DNA of 64,000 nt from an uncultured Alistipes sp. (GTDB lineage Bacteria > Bacteroidota > Bacteroidia > Bacteroidales > Rikenellaceae). Positions 16,714 to 24,805 of this stretch are shown here, one piece after another. The position numbers and the translations under genes are program-made. The notes beneath the pieces were generated by a model, which saw only the letters and a list, made by a program, of their open reading frames with translations, did no database searches and was not told where the DNA came from. The number at the start of each line of letters is the position of its first letter. The first letter of the stretch is position 1. The DNA is taken from contig CALUNE010000001.1 in NCBI GenBank assembly GCA_944321945.1, positions 1-64,000 of the forward strand. Direction: 5' to 3'.

Positions 16714-16738
16714 CACAGAAACCGCGTTGTAGATGTCT
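16699..16738 (+). repeat. Left attachment-site repeat
   Basis: Forty bases identical to 31330-31369, covering the tRNA 3' end and the left arm of its terminator. Similarity continues imperfectly for about 30 more bases after one A/G difference at 16739. Confidence 0.9.
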
Positions 16739-16758
16739 ACAACGCGGTTTTCGTTTTG
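16719..16758 (+). terminator. Terminator of tRNA-Cys
   Basis: AAACCGCGTTGTAGA pairs with TCTACAACGCGGTTT across a 2-base loop, then TTCGTTTTG. The hairpin is part of the duplicated attachment sequence. The copy at 31349 keeps the stem with a T-G in place of a T-A pair. Confidence 0.8.
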
Positions 16759-16780
16759 TTTTGTCATACATTTGTCATAC
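16759..16780 (+). repeat. Island-end internal repeat, left copy
   Basis: A 22-base sequence built from two TTTGTCATAC units, repeated exactly and in the same orientation at 31192-31213 just inside the other end. Position and tandem structure suggest integrase arm-binding sites. Confidence 0.6.
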
Positions 16781-16785
16781 CAGTC

Positions 16786-17178
16786 TTATTCTGCCTCAAT
16801 TTCTTCAATGCGAGAAAACACCCTATCTAAATCCAAATGAATTTGTCTGGTCGTTCTATTCATTAAATCCTCCAATTCCCTCCACCGAGTTTTAGCTGCA
16901 TGTGGCTTGGTAGCATCTCGATATTTTGCAACGACATACTCAACTTCCTTAGACAAAGTATGCGATAAGTTAAATATCATGTGTTCATCAATATAAGCCG
17001 GATGACATTCTTTATTCAACTCAATGACTTTATCATACAACCGAAGAGCATCTGATTTATATTTGTCACCACTCGGATCTTGGGTGCCATAACCAAGTAT
17101 AAATCTTCCATGAGGAGCATTAACCAATTGATTATAAAAATGTTTTATTTCTAATAGCAACTGTTTCTCTTTTTCCAT
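16786..17178 (-). CDS. Hypothetical island protein, 130 residues
   Basis: No family recognised. The protein is mostly helical and charged, with no signal peptide or membrane helix. It reads as soluble, with a C-terminal amphipathic helix (residues about 95-130, RWRELEDLMNRTTRQIHLDL) that could be a coiled coil. It is AT-rich like the restriction-modification genes upstream on the same strand, but 121 bases separate it from them. It is the outermost cargo gene, next to the attachment site. Confidence 0.65.
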   Translation of the reverse strand: MEKEKQLLLEIKHFYNQLVNAPHGRFILGYGTQDPSGDKYKSDALRLYDKVIELNKECHPAYIDEHMIFNLSHTLSKEVEYVVAKYRDATKPHAAKTRWRELEDLMNRTTRQIHLDLDRVFSRIEEIEAE

Positions 17179-17299
17179 AATTTATAATTTTTTGTTATGA
17201 TGGCTCCTTCCATCAGCAATGGCATAGACTCAACGTCGGGTGGTCAGGTTTCTTTGCGACAAAGCGTCCGTGAGGGACTTTTTTGCAAAGGACACCTGT

Positions 17300-18367
17300 C
17301 TAATATTTATTCGCTATTATCCCAATAAAATTAATAAGAGCGATTGTAGCCGTCATGGTTAATAGCATCTCTTTTTTAGTTGCGCTTCGTAGGTGTGTTA
17401 AATGGTTGGTCAGGTCATTCGTCGCTTTGGCATAAGTCCTAAATTCCTTGTTGTGATTACCCATTAAAGAAACATTAATGTAGTTTCCCAGCATCCTGAC
17501 AGCGTCATTAGTACCTATTTGAATGCCCTTATCATCTGTTTCTCCATGTATGGATGGATTATATACTGCTTGAGCCAATGATATTATCACTTCACGGCAT
17601 AGTACCCCTACCTTTTGGAAGTCTTCTTCATGACGTGCAATTTTGCTATCGTTTTTGATTGTCTCAACCGCTCTCTTTACCTTTTCCCAATCATCTAAAT
17701 CTACGAATATTTCCATGTCCTGAGGCTGTTGCTCCTCTTCAAAGTAGGATATGGTACTTGCAAATAATTGGTTGATGTATATTCTACGCTCTTGGTATGT
17801 ATGTAAATCTGCCTTATATTTTTGATACCAATCCCATAAACTTGCATAGGAGTTATTATAGGGTAAGCTCAGCTTTCTACAATCATTGACGACCTCTGCT
17901 TGAAGTTGTTTATAGTTATCCTCTTTATCTTGAATACGAGTCCCTGTTGCTACCGAGATCAGGATGTCTCGTAAGGTATCGAGCTTCTGTTTTAATGCTT
18001 CCTTTCCTTGAAGTCCGCCAATATTTTCCCAGTTTATATCTTCTCTGCTTAAAGTCGGGGTTATCTTTATGATAAAGTAACAGTTTCCATCTTGCTTTAC
18101 CTCGTCTAAGGTATTTCCCAGAAGTGTTTCTATTTCTGTAATTTTTCCCTTGTCAAAGGCAGAATATTGTTTGATAGGCACGTTGATGTATACCGTATAC
18201 CTGTATGTTCCACCATTCCAATTGTCGTATTCCGGTTCAGCAACGGAAGTTTTAGCGTATTGGAGTATATCGCAGACATCATTATAGCCTCTCTTCCTCA
18301 TCAATGTTTGAGCAGTAAAGAAGAGCGGGTCGAAGTTACTTTGTATTTCGTAATGAGGTTGTTCCAT
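17300..18367 (-). CDS. Restriction-modification partner protein, unknown function
   Basis: A 355-residue protein, separated from the type IIG enzyme's stop by a single base, so the two are almost certainly co-translated. No catalytic motif is recognised in residues 1-250. The C-terminal 110 residues have a conserved-looking helical block (VGVLCREVIISLAQAVYNPS, later KATNDLTNHLTHLR, then a hydrophobic helix LLTMTATIALINFIGIIA that may be a membrane anchor). I recall similar tails on stand-alone bacterial proteins of unknown function. It could modulate the nuclease, act as an abortive-infection effector, or be an unrelated passenger. Confidence 0.7.
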   Translation of the reverse strand: MEQPHYEIQSNFDPLFFTAQTLMRKRGYNDVCDILQYAKTSVAEPEYDNWNGGTYRYTVYINVPIKQYSAFDKGKITEIETLLGNTLDEVKQDGNCYFIIKITPTLSREDINWENIGGLQGKEALKQKLDTLRDILISVATGTRIQDKEDNYKQLQAEVVNDCRKLSLPYNNSYASLWDWYQKYKADLHTYQERRIYINQLFASTISYFEEEQQPQDMEIFVDLDDWEKVKRAVETIKNDSKIARHEEDFQKVGVLCREVIISLAQAVYNPSIHGETDDKGIQIGTNDAVRMLGNYINVSLMGNHNKEFRTYAKATNDLTNHLTHLRSATKKEMLLTMTATIALINFIGIIANKY

Positions 18368-18368
18368 G

Positions 18369-21300
18369 TTAGTTTAACTTTCCTTCATATTCTTCGCGCG
18401 TGAACGGGGGATTGGGGTCGACAATCAGTATCTCATCGTAGGTAAGGCCATACAAATGAAATACTATTTTATCAATCTCCTGCTCTTGTGTTACCGTATC
18501 TACTTGGGGGTTATTTTTTTTCAATGCAATAATTTCATTGACTAAATTGGCAATAGAATCTTGTCCCTCCTTTGTTGAGATGACGATAGGTAAGGTTTTT
18601 AGCTTTTCTAATTTTACTTGGGGAAATACACGTCCTGTCTCTTTGACATTCACTTCGTATTTATATCGTAGATATTTGGAATTTAATAGACCGCATAAAT
18701 AGGGATATGATATTATATCCTTGTAATTAGTTTTTATAATTCCAGCTTGGATGGTGTTACCAAAGAAAATATGATTAGATAAGATTGTTCCAATGAAATA
18801 TGGTGCTGTTTGACGCCAAATCAATTTCATTGGCTCATCCATAATTTTTTTATTGTAATATGTATGTTCGTTAGGTTTCAATAAACTCATATAGTCATGT
18901 CTTAACTTTTTGTGAGGTTTTGGATTGTAGTAATATTGGGATATATCTTTTCCTGTTAAAATCGGAATATCATTGTTGTTAAGGATGTCTCCAAAATAAA
19001 ATATTCTTTCTGCTAAATCATTATTCCCCTTTTGAGCAAGACCTACGTTTGTTCTCTGATATTTAAATCCACAATCTTTCATTTCTAGGATGTCGGATAG
19101 ACAATGCTGACCATTATGATTAAGATTTTCAGTAGTAAAAATATTATCATGAATATTCGCAATATCTTGTTGACATTTTTCTATTAAAGGTAGATTCTGA
19201 AATAAATCTATGTGTTTGTGAATCTTTGTTAAATCTCCGTACAGTAATGCATGTTGTAGTGGGGACTTATTCATTAATAGAATGATAGCTGTAGGAACGA
19301 CAGCATCAAAAATATGTTCTCCCAAATCCAATATTTGCAATATTGTCATTGTTAACATTAACTGTCGTAAATCCTTATAGCGAGGTTGCCTTAAAAAAGT
19401 GTTGGGGGTAATATAAGCAAGTATTCCACCTTGGCACAATAGGCTTAGCCCCATATTGTAGAAATATTTATATATTTCTTTATATCCGTGAGAAGTTTTA
19501 GGGTACAGGTTTTCTAGAATAGTAATAAGATTGTCAATATTAGCTCCATATGGAGGATTGCCAATTATGCAGTCAAAGCCTATAAAGTTTCCGTCATTGT
19601 CCAGCACTTCGGGAAACTCAATGCGCCACTCGAATGCATTGAGATACATTTTGTTGGATTCTCTTTCCGCAATATAAGCCTCAAGTTCCTTTATATTCTT
19701 TGACAAATCTTTCTCTTTCTTATGCTTCGCTGCCAACTCCTTGGCTGTCCACTCTGATCTGAATAGCTCTTGAGACTGAAGTCCCGATAATTGTCGCTTA
19801 TAACTCTTTAGCATATTGAGTTTGGGATCGCGTTTTTTGATCTCGGTCTTAAGAGTCGTTTTGATTTTTACGATTAACTCCGCAAGATGACGCTTCACCT
19901 CCTTGTTGTGCGCATTCTTGTACTCGGCAACAGCATTGCGATACTGCGTAATGGTAATTCCTGTCGATTGCAGCACTTGAGAAATGCTCTCCTGCAAATC
20001 GAAACGATGAAGCAGCGAGTCTCCCGATTTGATGTTGATGTCGATATTCGGCAGTGTCTGCAATTGGCGGGCGCCCGTTTCATCCTTGTAGTAATAGGCA
20101 TTTTTCAGCAATTCAATCCAAAGGCGCAAGCGGCATATTTCGACACTCTTGGGGTTTAAATCGACGCCGAACAGGCAGTTCTCGATGATGGTGCGTTTCT
20201 CCTCGAACAGGGTCTCCTGGATCCGCTGGCTGGTTGTCGATGACGGGTCGTATTTATAGCTCTCGCCGTCCTCATTGGTGATGACCAACTCGTCCAGCTC
20301 GACACGAACCTCATAATCCATGATGCGCTGCGGTTGTGACTGCCGGTCCTGCAGTACGCCGAGTTCGCTTTTTATCGCGATCAATTCGTTGAGTGCAGAG
20401 ACAAGGAAGTGGCCACTGCCGACAGCCGGATCGCAGATCTTAAGCGAGTTGATAATCTCGTTAGCCTCTGTTCTGACCTCGCGTTTGCCATAGTCGACAT
20501 GTTCTTTCAGATCTTCAAAGTCCGAACAGTTCCATCCTTTTTTCTTGTTGAACTTGTCAACGACAGCTTTGCGCAATGTTTCTTGGCAGATATACTGTGT
20601 GATATAGCCGGGCGTAAAAAACGAACCGTCCTTGTAGCCGTTGATTTTTTCGAATATCAGTCCCAGAACCGACGCGTTGATAAGCGTTTTGCTCTCATGA
20701 CGAACAAGACCTTTGTCGGTATTGCGTTCGGAACCGAAATCGTAGGCGTCCAAAAACTCAAACAAATAGTCGAGCGTCTGCTTCCTGCCTGAAATCTTCC
20801 TGCCACGACCGTCTCTCAGAACCGTTTTCGCAAAAACATCCATTTCGCCCATGCGGATGCCGCTAATGGGAAAGTACTCCTCCTCAAGCTGCGACATTTC
20901 AAACAACGAACTGTTGAGGTAGGGAACGGTTGGAAATTGCTCCATCATTTCCGAAGAACGCTCCTCGACAGGTTTTGCCAGTACCTTGAAGAATAGATCG
21001 TTGAGGACGTCGTAATCCTTAATGTGTCGTATATTCAGGAATCTGACCTCCCCGTTGTTATTGAAACTTTCCTGCTGCGATTCCAGAAGTTTCAAGAAAA
21101 GAATCCGGTTTATCCATGTAAGAACCAATCCCAATGCCGTTTCAAAGCGTTGGGCGTCATCGGTGATTTTCGAATAGTCTTCGAGTTTGGAATACACCTG
21201 TTCGACCAGGGAGTAAGGCTGACGGTCATTCCTTAACCGTTTAATTTTGTGGACACGATCTTCGACGACCTCTTCCACTCCCATTATGTAAAGCAACTCT

Positions 21301-22064
21301 TGATAGAAGCCCGTATTGAGCGTATTATGGTCAGAACTGAAGGGCAGTTTGAGCAGATGAGCCGGAGAGAGCAGTTTATAGGCCGCCAGAAAATCTTTAT
21401 TCTCTACGATGTTGCTTTTCTCTATTTTGCCCGTGAAGTCGTGCAAATTCAGATAAGTAAATTGCAGCTTAGTTTCGATATTCTCGACGTAGGGCTTGAT
21501 GATCTTGTTGTATATAAAATCGTTGCCGTCCTTGCTGCTCCCATTGTCGGAGCTCAGAACTCTTTGAACGAATTGTTTGTTGCTGGCAAACAACTGATAA
21601 AAATCCTTTTTGTCGAAAATAAAGTATTCCCAGCAATTTGTGATGATAAGATGTTTTATATCCGTATTGTGGTACTTTTCCTCCTCCCGGATATAATACA
21701 GAATCAGTTCATAAAGGGCCTTTTCTTTCAGATTTTCTTTGCTGACCATATCGGGGCGTCCTGGGCCCTTAAACTCGAATAATACGGCCGGCTGGCCAGA
21801 TTCTGAATATATGGCCAGATCCGCTCTATCGCGGGTATTGACCATATACTTGTTGCCTTTATACAAACTTTGGTTGAAAAAATCGATTACAAGGTTTTTA
21901 TTAAATTCTTCGTGTTGAGAAGAATCTATTCGACCAAGCATTGTTTGCATAGCCGTCCGGAAGGAAGCCAATTCAGTCTCCGAAATCGGTTCACGAAGAT
22001 ATGCCTTCAGTATGGATTGACGAGGTTTGAGTATCTTATACTTCGGTTCTTCTGTTTGGCTCAT
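18369..22064 (-). CDS. Type IIG restriction-modification enzyme (Eco57I-like)
   Basis: A 1231-residue single-chain enzyme. An HsdR-type nuclease domain is N-terminal, with the PD-(D/E)xK pattern at Asp82 and Glu97-x-Lys99 (FEFKG). A helical region follows (about 230-480), then an N6-adenine methyltransferase with motif I DPAVGSGHF (545-553), motif NLNPKSVEIC-like VDLNPKSVEIC (634-644) and motif IV NPPYG (836-840). A coiled-coil insertion (about 700-800) and a C-terminal target-recognition region (about 880-1200) complete it. Such enzymes methylate and cut on their own. It is the main cargo of the island, AT-rich relative to the chromosome and paired with a partner gene downstream. Confidence 0.92.
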   Translation of the reverse strand: MSQTEEPKYKILKPRQSILKAYLREPISETELASFRTAMQTMLGRIDSSQHEEFNKNLVIDFFNQSLYKGNKYMVNTRDRADLAIYSESGQPAVLFEFKGPGRPDMVSKENLKEKALYELILYYIREEEKYHNTDIKHLIITNCWEYFIFDKKDFYQLFASNKQFVQRVLSSDNGSSKDGNDFIYNKIIKPYVENIETKLQFTYLNLHDFTGKIEKSNIVENKDFLAAYKLLSPAHLLKLPFSSDHNTLNTGFYQELLYIMGVEEVVEDRVHKIKRLRNDRQPYSLVEQVYSKLEDYSKITDDAQRFETALGLVLTWINRILFLKLLESQQESFNNNGEVRFLNIRHIKDYDVLNDLFFKVLAKPVEERSSEMMEQFPTVPYLNSSLFEMSQLEEEYFPISGIRMGEMDVFAKTVLRDGRGRKISGRKQTLDYLFEFLDAYDFGSERNTDKGLVRHESKTLINASVLGLIFEKINGYKDGSFFTPGYITQYICQETLRKAVVDKFNKKKGWNCSDFEDLKEHVDYGKREVRTEANEIINSLKICDPAVGSGHFLVSALNELIAIKSELGVLQDRQSQPQRIMDYEVRVELDELVITNEDGESYKYDPSSTTSQRIQETLFEEKRTIIENCLFGVDLNPKSVEICRLRLWIELLKNAYYYKDETGARQLQTLPNIDINIKSGDSLLHRFDLQESISQVLQSTGITITQYRNAVAEYKNAHNKEVKRHLAELIVKIKTTLKTEIKKRDPKLNMLKSYKRQLSGLQSQELFRSEWTAKELAAKHKKEKDLSKNIKELEAYIAERESNKMYLNAFEWRIEFPEVLDNDGNFIGFDCIIGNPPYGANIDNLITILENLYPKTSHGYKEIYKYFYNMGLSLLCQGGILAYITPNTFLRQPRYKDLRQLMLTMTILQILDLGEHIFDAVVPTAIILLMNKSPLQHALLYGDLTKIHKHIDLFQNLPLIEKCQQDIANIHDNIFTTENLNHNGQHCLSDILEMKDCGFKYQRTNVGLAQKGNNDLAERIFYFGDILNNNDIPILTGKDISQYYYNPKPHKKLRHDYMSLLKPNEHTYYNKKIMDEPMKLIWRQTAPYFIGTILSNHIFFGNTIQAGIIKTNYKDIISYPYLCGLLNSKYLRYKYEVNVKETGRVFPQVKLEKLKTLPIVISTKEGQDSIANLVNEIIALKKNNPQVDTVTQEQEIDKIVFHLYGLTYDEILIVDPNPPFTREEYEGKLN

Positions 22065-22099
22065 ATGCTGATAAATTTCTGGCAGGTTTAGTTATTATA

Positions 22100-22107
22100 C
22101 AAAAATA
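22100..22107 (-). promoter_or_regulatory. -7 element of the type IIG operon
   Basis: TATTTTTG on the minus strand, 36 bases upstream of the ATG at 22064, in an AT-rich intergenic stretch. No -33 element at the usual spacing. Confidence 0.45.
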
Positions 22108-22261
22108 CACAATTTTATAATCATTTCAGATGTATCATGCTAATCCGTATAACTTTTGCCTGTATATTCCAGACAATTGTCAACCATATATATATCCTAT
22201 AATCATGAGGTCGACACTTGCGAAATACTTGCACAAAATGGATTCTATCTCCTTGAAGCTC

Positions 22262-22598
22262 GACCGTCGGCAAGAATATCAACCGGGTCTCTACCCTCGT
22301 CCTGCCGGAAGATGCCGAGATCATAGCCTGGTACGCCGGCGCGGATCACGTTCTCCGCTTTGTCTGTGACCTATAATACATTTAATAACCTGATTTAGAG
22401 AGTGATTCGTGCAATAGCCCATGGATTGAACGTCGAGGAACTGACCTTCTACTGGGCGCGCTACACCTAGGCTGCGCTGGCTGACAAACTCGGGATCTCG
22501 GAGAAGGAGATCAGCAAGGGGCTGGACACGTCGATACCTCGGTCGCTGGAAAGTTCTACATCTCCTACTGCAGGACGAAGGTGGACCGCGGTGCTTGA
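22262..22598 (+). pseudogene. Remnant of a tyrosine-recombinase C-terminal domain
   Basis: Reading across frames on the plus strand gives GKNINRVSTLVLPEDAEIIA, then after a frameshift YNTFNNLI, a stop, and RVIRAIAHGLNVEELTFYWA with RYT-stop-AALADKLGISEKEISK. After another frameshift come HVDTSVAGKFYIS-type residues and a stop. These follow the order of the catalytic half of Bacteroidota tyrosine recombinases, including the tyrosine region near VAGKFYIS. At least two frameshifts and two internal stops make it dead. It is GC-rich within AT-rich cargo and unrelated in detail to the intact integrase at 29.8-31.2 kb, so it marks an earlier insertion. Confidence 0.75.
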
Positions 22599-22643
22599 CT
22601 ATATCAAAAAAAATAGGAGATGGCAATCTACCATCTCCTATTT

Positions 22644-23063
22644 TCAATTATCTTTTTTTATAACAAAATCCTCTGTTATCATATCCGCTACATTTAACGG
22701 CGGCAAAATCAATGAATTCAAAGGTGTATTCTCTGTTTTACAAAAAAGAATACCTCGAGCCGTTCCCACTGTATGTACAGCCATATGCGCTAAGAAATCT
22801 TTTGGAAAAATAATCTTATCATCCTTGTACAAAGATTTCCAACTTGTCTCTTCCAATTCAAAATGGCAGATAAGTTCAAGGACTAACAATGGCGAGTTTG
22901 ATTGAGAAAAAGTAAACCTCATTCTTACCGCTACATTCCGAGCCTCTATTGAGGCCGAGAATTTCACATTAGACTCTAAATTTATTGGTATACTATCTTG
23001 CAGTTCAGTAGATAATATCGCAAACTGCTCAATAGTAATTTTATTCATTCTAAACGCTATCAT
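22644..23063 (-). CDS. SecB-like chaperone of a toxin-antitoxin system
   Basis: A 139-residue protein (a start at 23048 is also possible). The C-terminal GTARGILFCKTENTPLNSLI and LPPLNVADMITEDFV resemble the SecB-like fold, where a long helix is followed by LPPxN. The N-terminal half is strand-rich, as in SecB. It lies 5 bases after the antitoxin gene. In toxin-antitoxin-chaperone (TAC) modules, first described for HigB1-HigA1-Rv1957 of Mycobacterium tuberculosis, a SecB-like protein protects the antitoxin from degradation. The assignment is by motif and context and was not tested by a profile search. An ordinary export SecB is less likely given the location. Confidence 0.65.
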   Translation of the reverse strand: MIAFRMNKITIEQFAILSTELQDSIPINLESNVKFSASIEARNVAVRMRFTFSQSNSPLLVLELICHFELEETSWKSLYKDDKIIFPKDFLAHMAVHTVGTARGILFCKTENTPLNSLILPPLNVADMITEDFVIKKDN

Positions 23064-23068
23064 AAGGC

Positions 23069-23443
23069 TTATGCTACTTGCTTATAAATGTCATACGCAT
23101 TGCCCATGGCATTATTATAATGGGCCAGAGCAAGACTATCTTCCACTATTGGCGTGCCAACATATGAATGACTATCTTCTTCTAAAACCTGCTCTATGGG
23201 AATAAACTCAATACGAGGAACATAGCCAAATGCTAACGACAACTCCATAAATTTGGACAACCTATGATCGTAATCACCATTTAATACTTGGGAGACATAT
23301 CCTTTTGAGACTCCCAAATGTTGTGCCAATTGGGACCTGTTCTTTTTCGTCTTCTTCATAAATTTATCCGCGCAATCAAACAACGCAATTTGCACTTTGG
23401 TAATCCAATACTCTGGTGATCTTAATAATTCAGCGCGTGTCAT
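23069..23443 (-). CDS. HigA-like antitoxin with chaperone-dependent tail
   Basis: A 124-residue protein. A helix-turn-helix of the Xre/HigA type (NRSQLAQHLGVSKGYVSQVL, about residues 36-55) is flanked by an N-terminal helix and followed by about 50 residues rich in acidic and aromatic groups (VLEEDSHSYVGTPIVEDSLA to the end). In TAC antitoxins such a tail is the chaperone-addiction segment; calling it that here is inference. The ATG at 23443 lies 4 bases after the toxin stop. A start at 23467 inside the toxin gene is the alternative. The protein probably binds the palindrome at 23846-23861 to repress its own operon. Confidence 0.75.
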   Translation of the reverse strand: MTRAELLRSPEYWITKVQIALFDCADKFMKKTKKNRSQLAQHLGVSKGYVSQVLNGDYDHRLSKFMELSLAFGYVPRIEFIPIEQVLEEDSHSYVGTPIVEDSLALAHYNNAMGNAYDIYKQVA

Positions 23444-23447
23444 AATA

Positions 23448-23840
23448 TCACAATTTACTAACATCAAAATCTCTTAATTGCCGCTTAAGTCGTTGTATAT
23501 CCTTTTCCTGATTTCGCTTAAGCCCACCGCAAACTACAAAAACATCAGGGGTACACAAAACAACATAAACCCGGAGATTCTTATATTTAAATTCAAACAA
23601 ATCACTCCTATTCACACCTTTTATCTGCCTAAATTTTGTTTTCGGAAGCTTAATATGCTTACTAAACACATCCATCATTGCTATGATGCGCTTAAAGTCG
23701 GCAGAACAATCAGGATCAGCCTCTACCTCTTGGAGAAAATCATCCAATGGACAATCTCCATCAATCATCAGTTTATAGAAAGTGTATTCTACATTATTAA
23801 CAAGATCAAATTTAACTCGAGAAAAGACAACTTCATTCAC
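23448..23840 (-). CDS. HigB/RelE-like toxin
   Basis: A 130-residue protein. The C-terminal half fits the RelE/HigB fold: KFRQIKGVNRSDLFEFKYKN (given to 20 residues), then LRVYVVLCTPDVFVVCGGLK and RNQEKDI. The positively charged residues around KFRQIKG and CGGLKRNQ correspond to the RNA-contacting side. It likely cleaves mRNA at the ribosome, as in the family. It is the first gene of the operon, toxin before antitoxin, which is the HigBA order and the TAC order. It is at the high end of HigB lengths, with an extra N-terminal segment (residues 1-60). Confidence 0.75.
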   Translation of the reverse strand: MNEVVFSRVKFDLVNNVEYTFYKLMIDGDCPLDDFLQEVEADPDCSADFKRIIAMMDVFSKHIKLPKTKFRQIKGVNRSDLFEFKYKNLRVYVVLCTPDVFVVCGGLKRNQEKDIQRLKRQLRDFDVSKL

Positions 23841-23845
23841 GATAG

Positions 23846-23861
23846 TTTAGTTTAAACTAAA
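23846..23861. promoter_or_regulatory. Palindromic operator of the TAC operon
   Basis: TTTAGTTTAAACTAAA is a perfect 16-bp palindrome located between the -7 box and the toxin start, on the expected transcription start. This is the usual place for autorepression by an antitoxin. Confidence 0.7.
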
Positions 23862-23873
23862 TTTAGTCGTTTG

Positions 23874-23905
23874 CAAATATACAACTTTTTTCATGAAAAT
23901 GCAAA
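23874..23905 (-). promoter_or_regulatory. Promoter of the TAC operon
   Basis: The minus strand carries TTTG (23905-23902), 20 bases, then TATATTTG (23881-23874), a complete consensus, 34 bases before the toxin ATG. Confidence 0.7.
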
Positions 23906-23921
23906 TCTATGAACAGGAATA

Positions 23922-24700
23922 TTACGTTGTCGCCTCTTGAAAAGCCCATATCTTCGACATCATGTTCTTACACAGTATCTCGCAGTCTTTCTGAAGTATG
24001 GACGAAAGCGCATTCATGATTCTTTTGAAATTATAGGCCGCTGCCGCCAACAGTGCGTTCACGGCATCCTCGACCACGCCTTTATAAAAGTTATGGCCTA
24101 AGCGGGAGTCTGACTTTAGGTGTCCTATTGTTGTTCTGTACTTGCATGTTTGCAAAAAGAGCCCCCCCTTGATTACGGCTGTCTAATTTTTAGGGAACAT
24201 TCAGAATGACAATCTTTGTCCTGTTCATTTCCTTCTTGCCTCTGTATCCTCTGTTACCTGCCAGTACTTTAATCTTTTTCCCGGTTAACCGTTCTATTAA
24301 AGATTCGATGGTCTGACTGTCTATTCGACATGGCTCCAAGAATAATGTCTGAGACAGAACGTATGATGAATGCCTTATTGCCGAATTCGTGTTTTTATGT
24401 CCTTTGCCCTTGCTGATATATTGTACTTCCGGTTCATGAAGGGAATAAATCTTTTCCAGCTACTCGACCTTTGAGATAGAACGGTTTCAAAGAGTTTGAG
24501 CAATTTATTTTATCACAGTCGTGATTTTCTTTAAGATTGAGCTTCATCTTCCTGACTAATCTCCCGGCTATTGTAAGTAAACACCTGTCTGCCCTAAAGG
24601 CTTTTTTCCTGTTTCGGAGATGATCTTGGAAACGCTGGTCTCGATAGATCTCCTTCAGCACAAAGTGTAGCTTTGACGCATAGGAAGTCCCGGCTTTTTC
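23922..24700 (-). pseudogene. Degenerate IS5-type transposase
   Basis: Fragments in changing frames on the minus strand follow the order of an IS5-superfamily DDE transposase. They include ISKGKGHK, then EFGNKAFIIRSVSDIILGA, then RLTGKKIKVLAGNRGYRGKK (the strand with the second catalytic Asp replaced by Asn as read), and finally KYRTTIGHLKSDSRLGHNFY with YNFKRIMNAL at the C-terminus, near the catalytic Glu region. Several stops and frameshifts separate them, and no intact terminal inverted repeats were found. It separates the AT-rich cargo from the GC-rich mobilisation genes, so it may have taken part in assembling the island. The 24.70-24.80 kb stretch holds nothing else recognisable. Confidence 0.75.
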
Positions 24701-24805
24701 ACAATGCCAGGAACTTTTTCACGATTTTTTATGCAATAAAAACAGAGTTGAGGGGATTTGTTCGCCCCTCGATTCTGTGAATCGGATTGTTTGATGGCTG
24801 TGAAG

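Noticed and set aside
16396..16767. Similar short minus-strand frames at 16396-16767 and 31159-31398
   Set aside because: They share residues only because both cross the duplicated attachment sequence; they are not genes.
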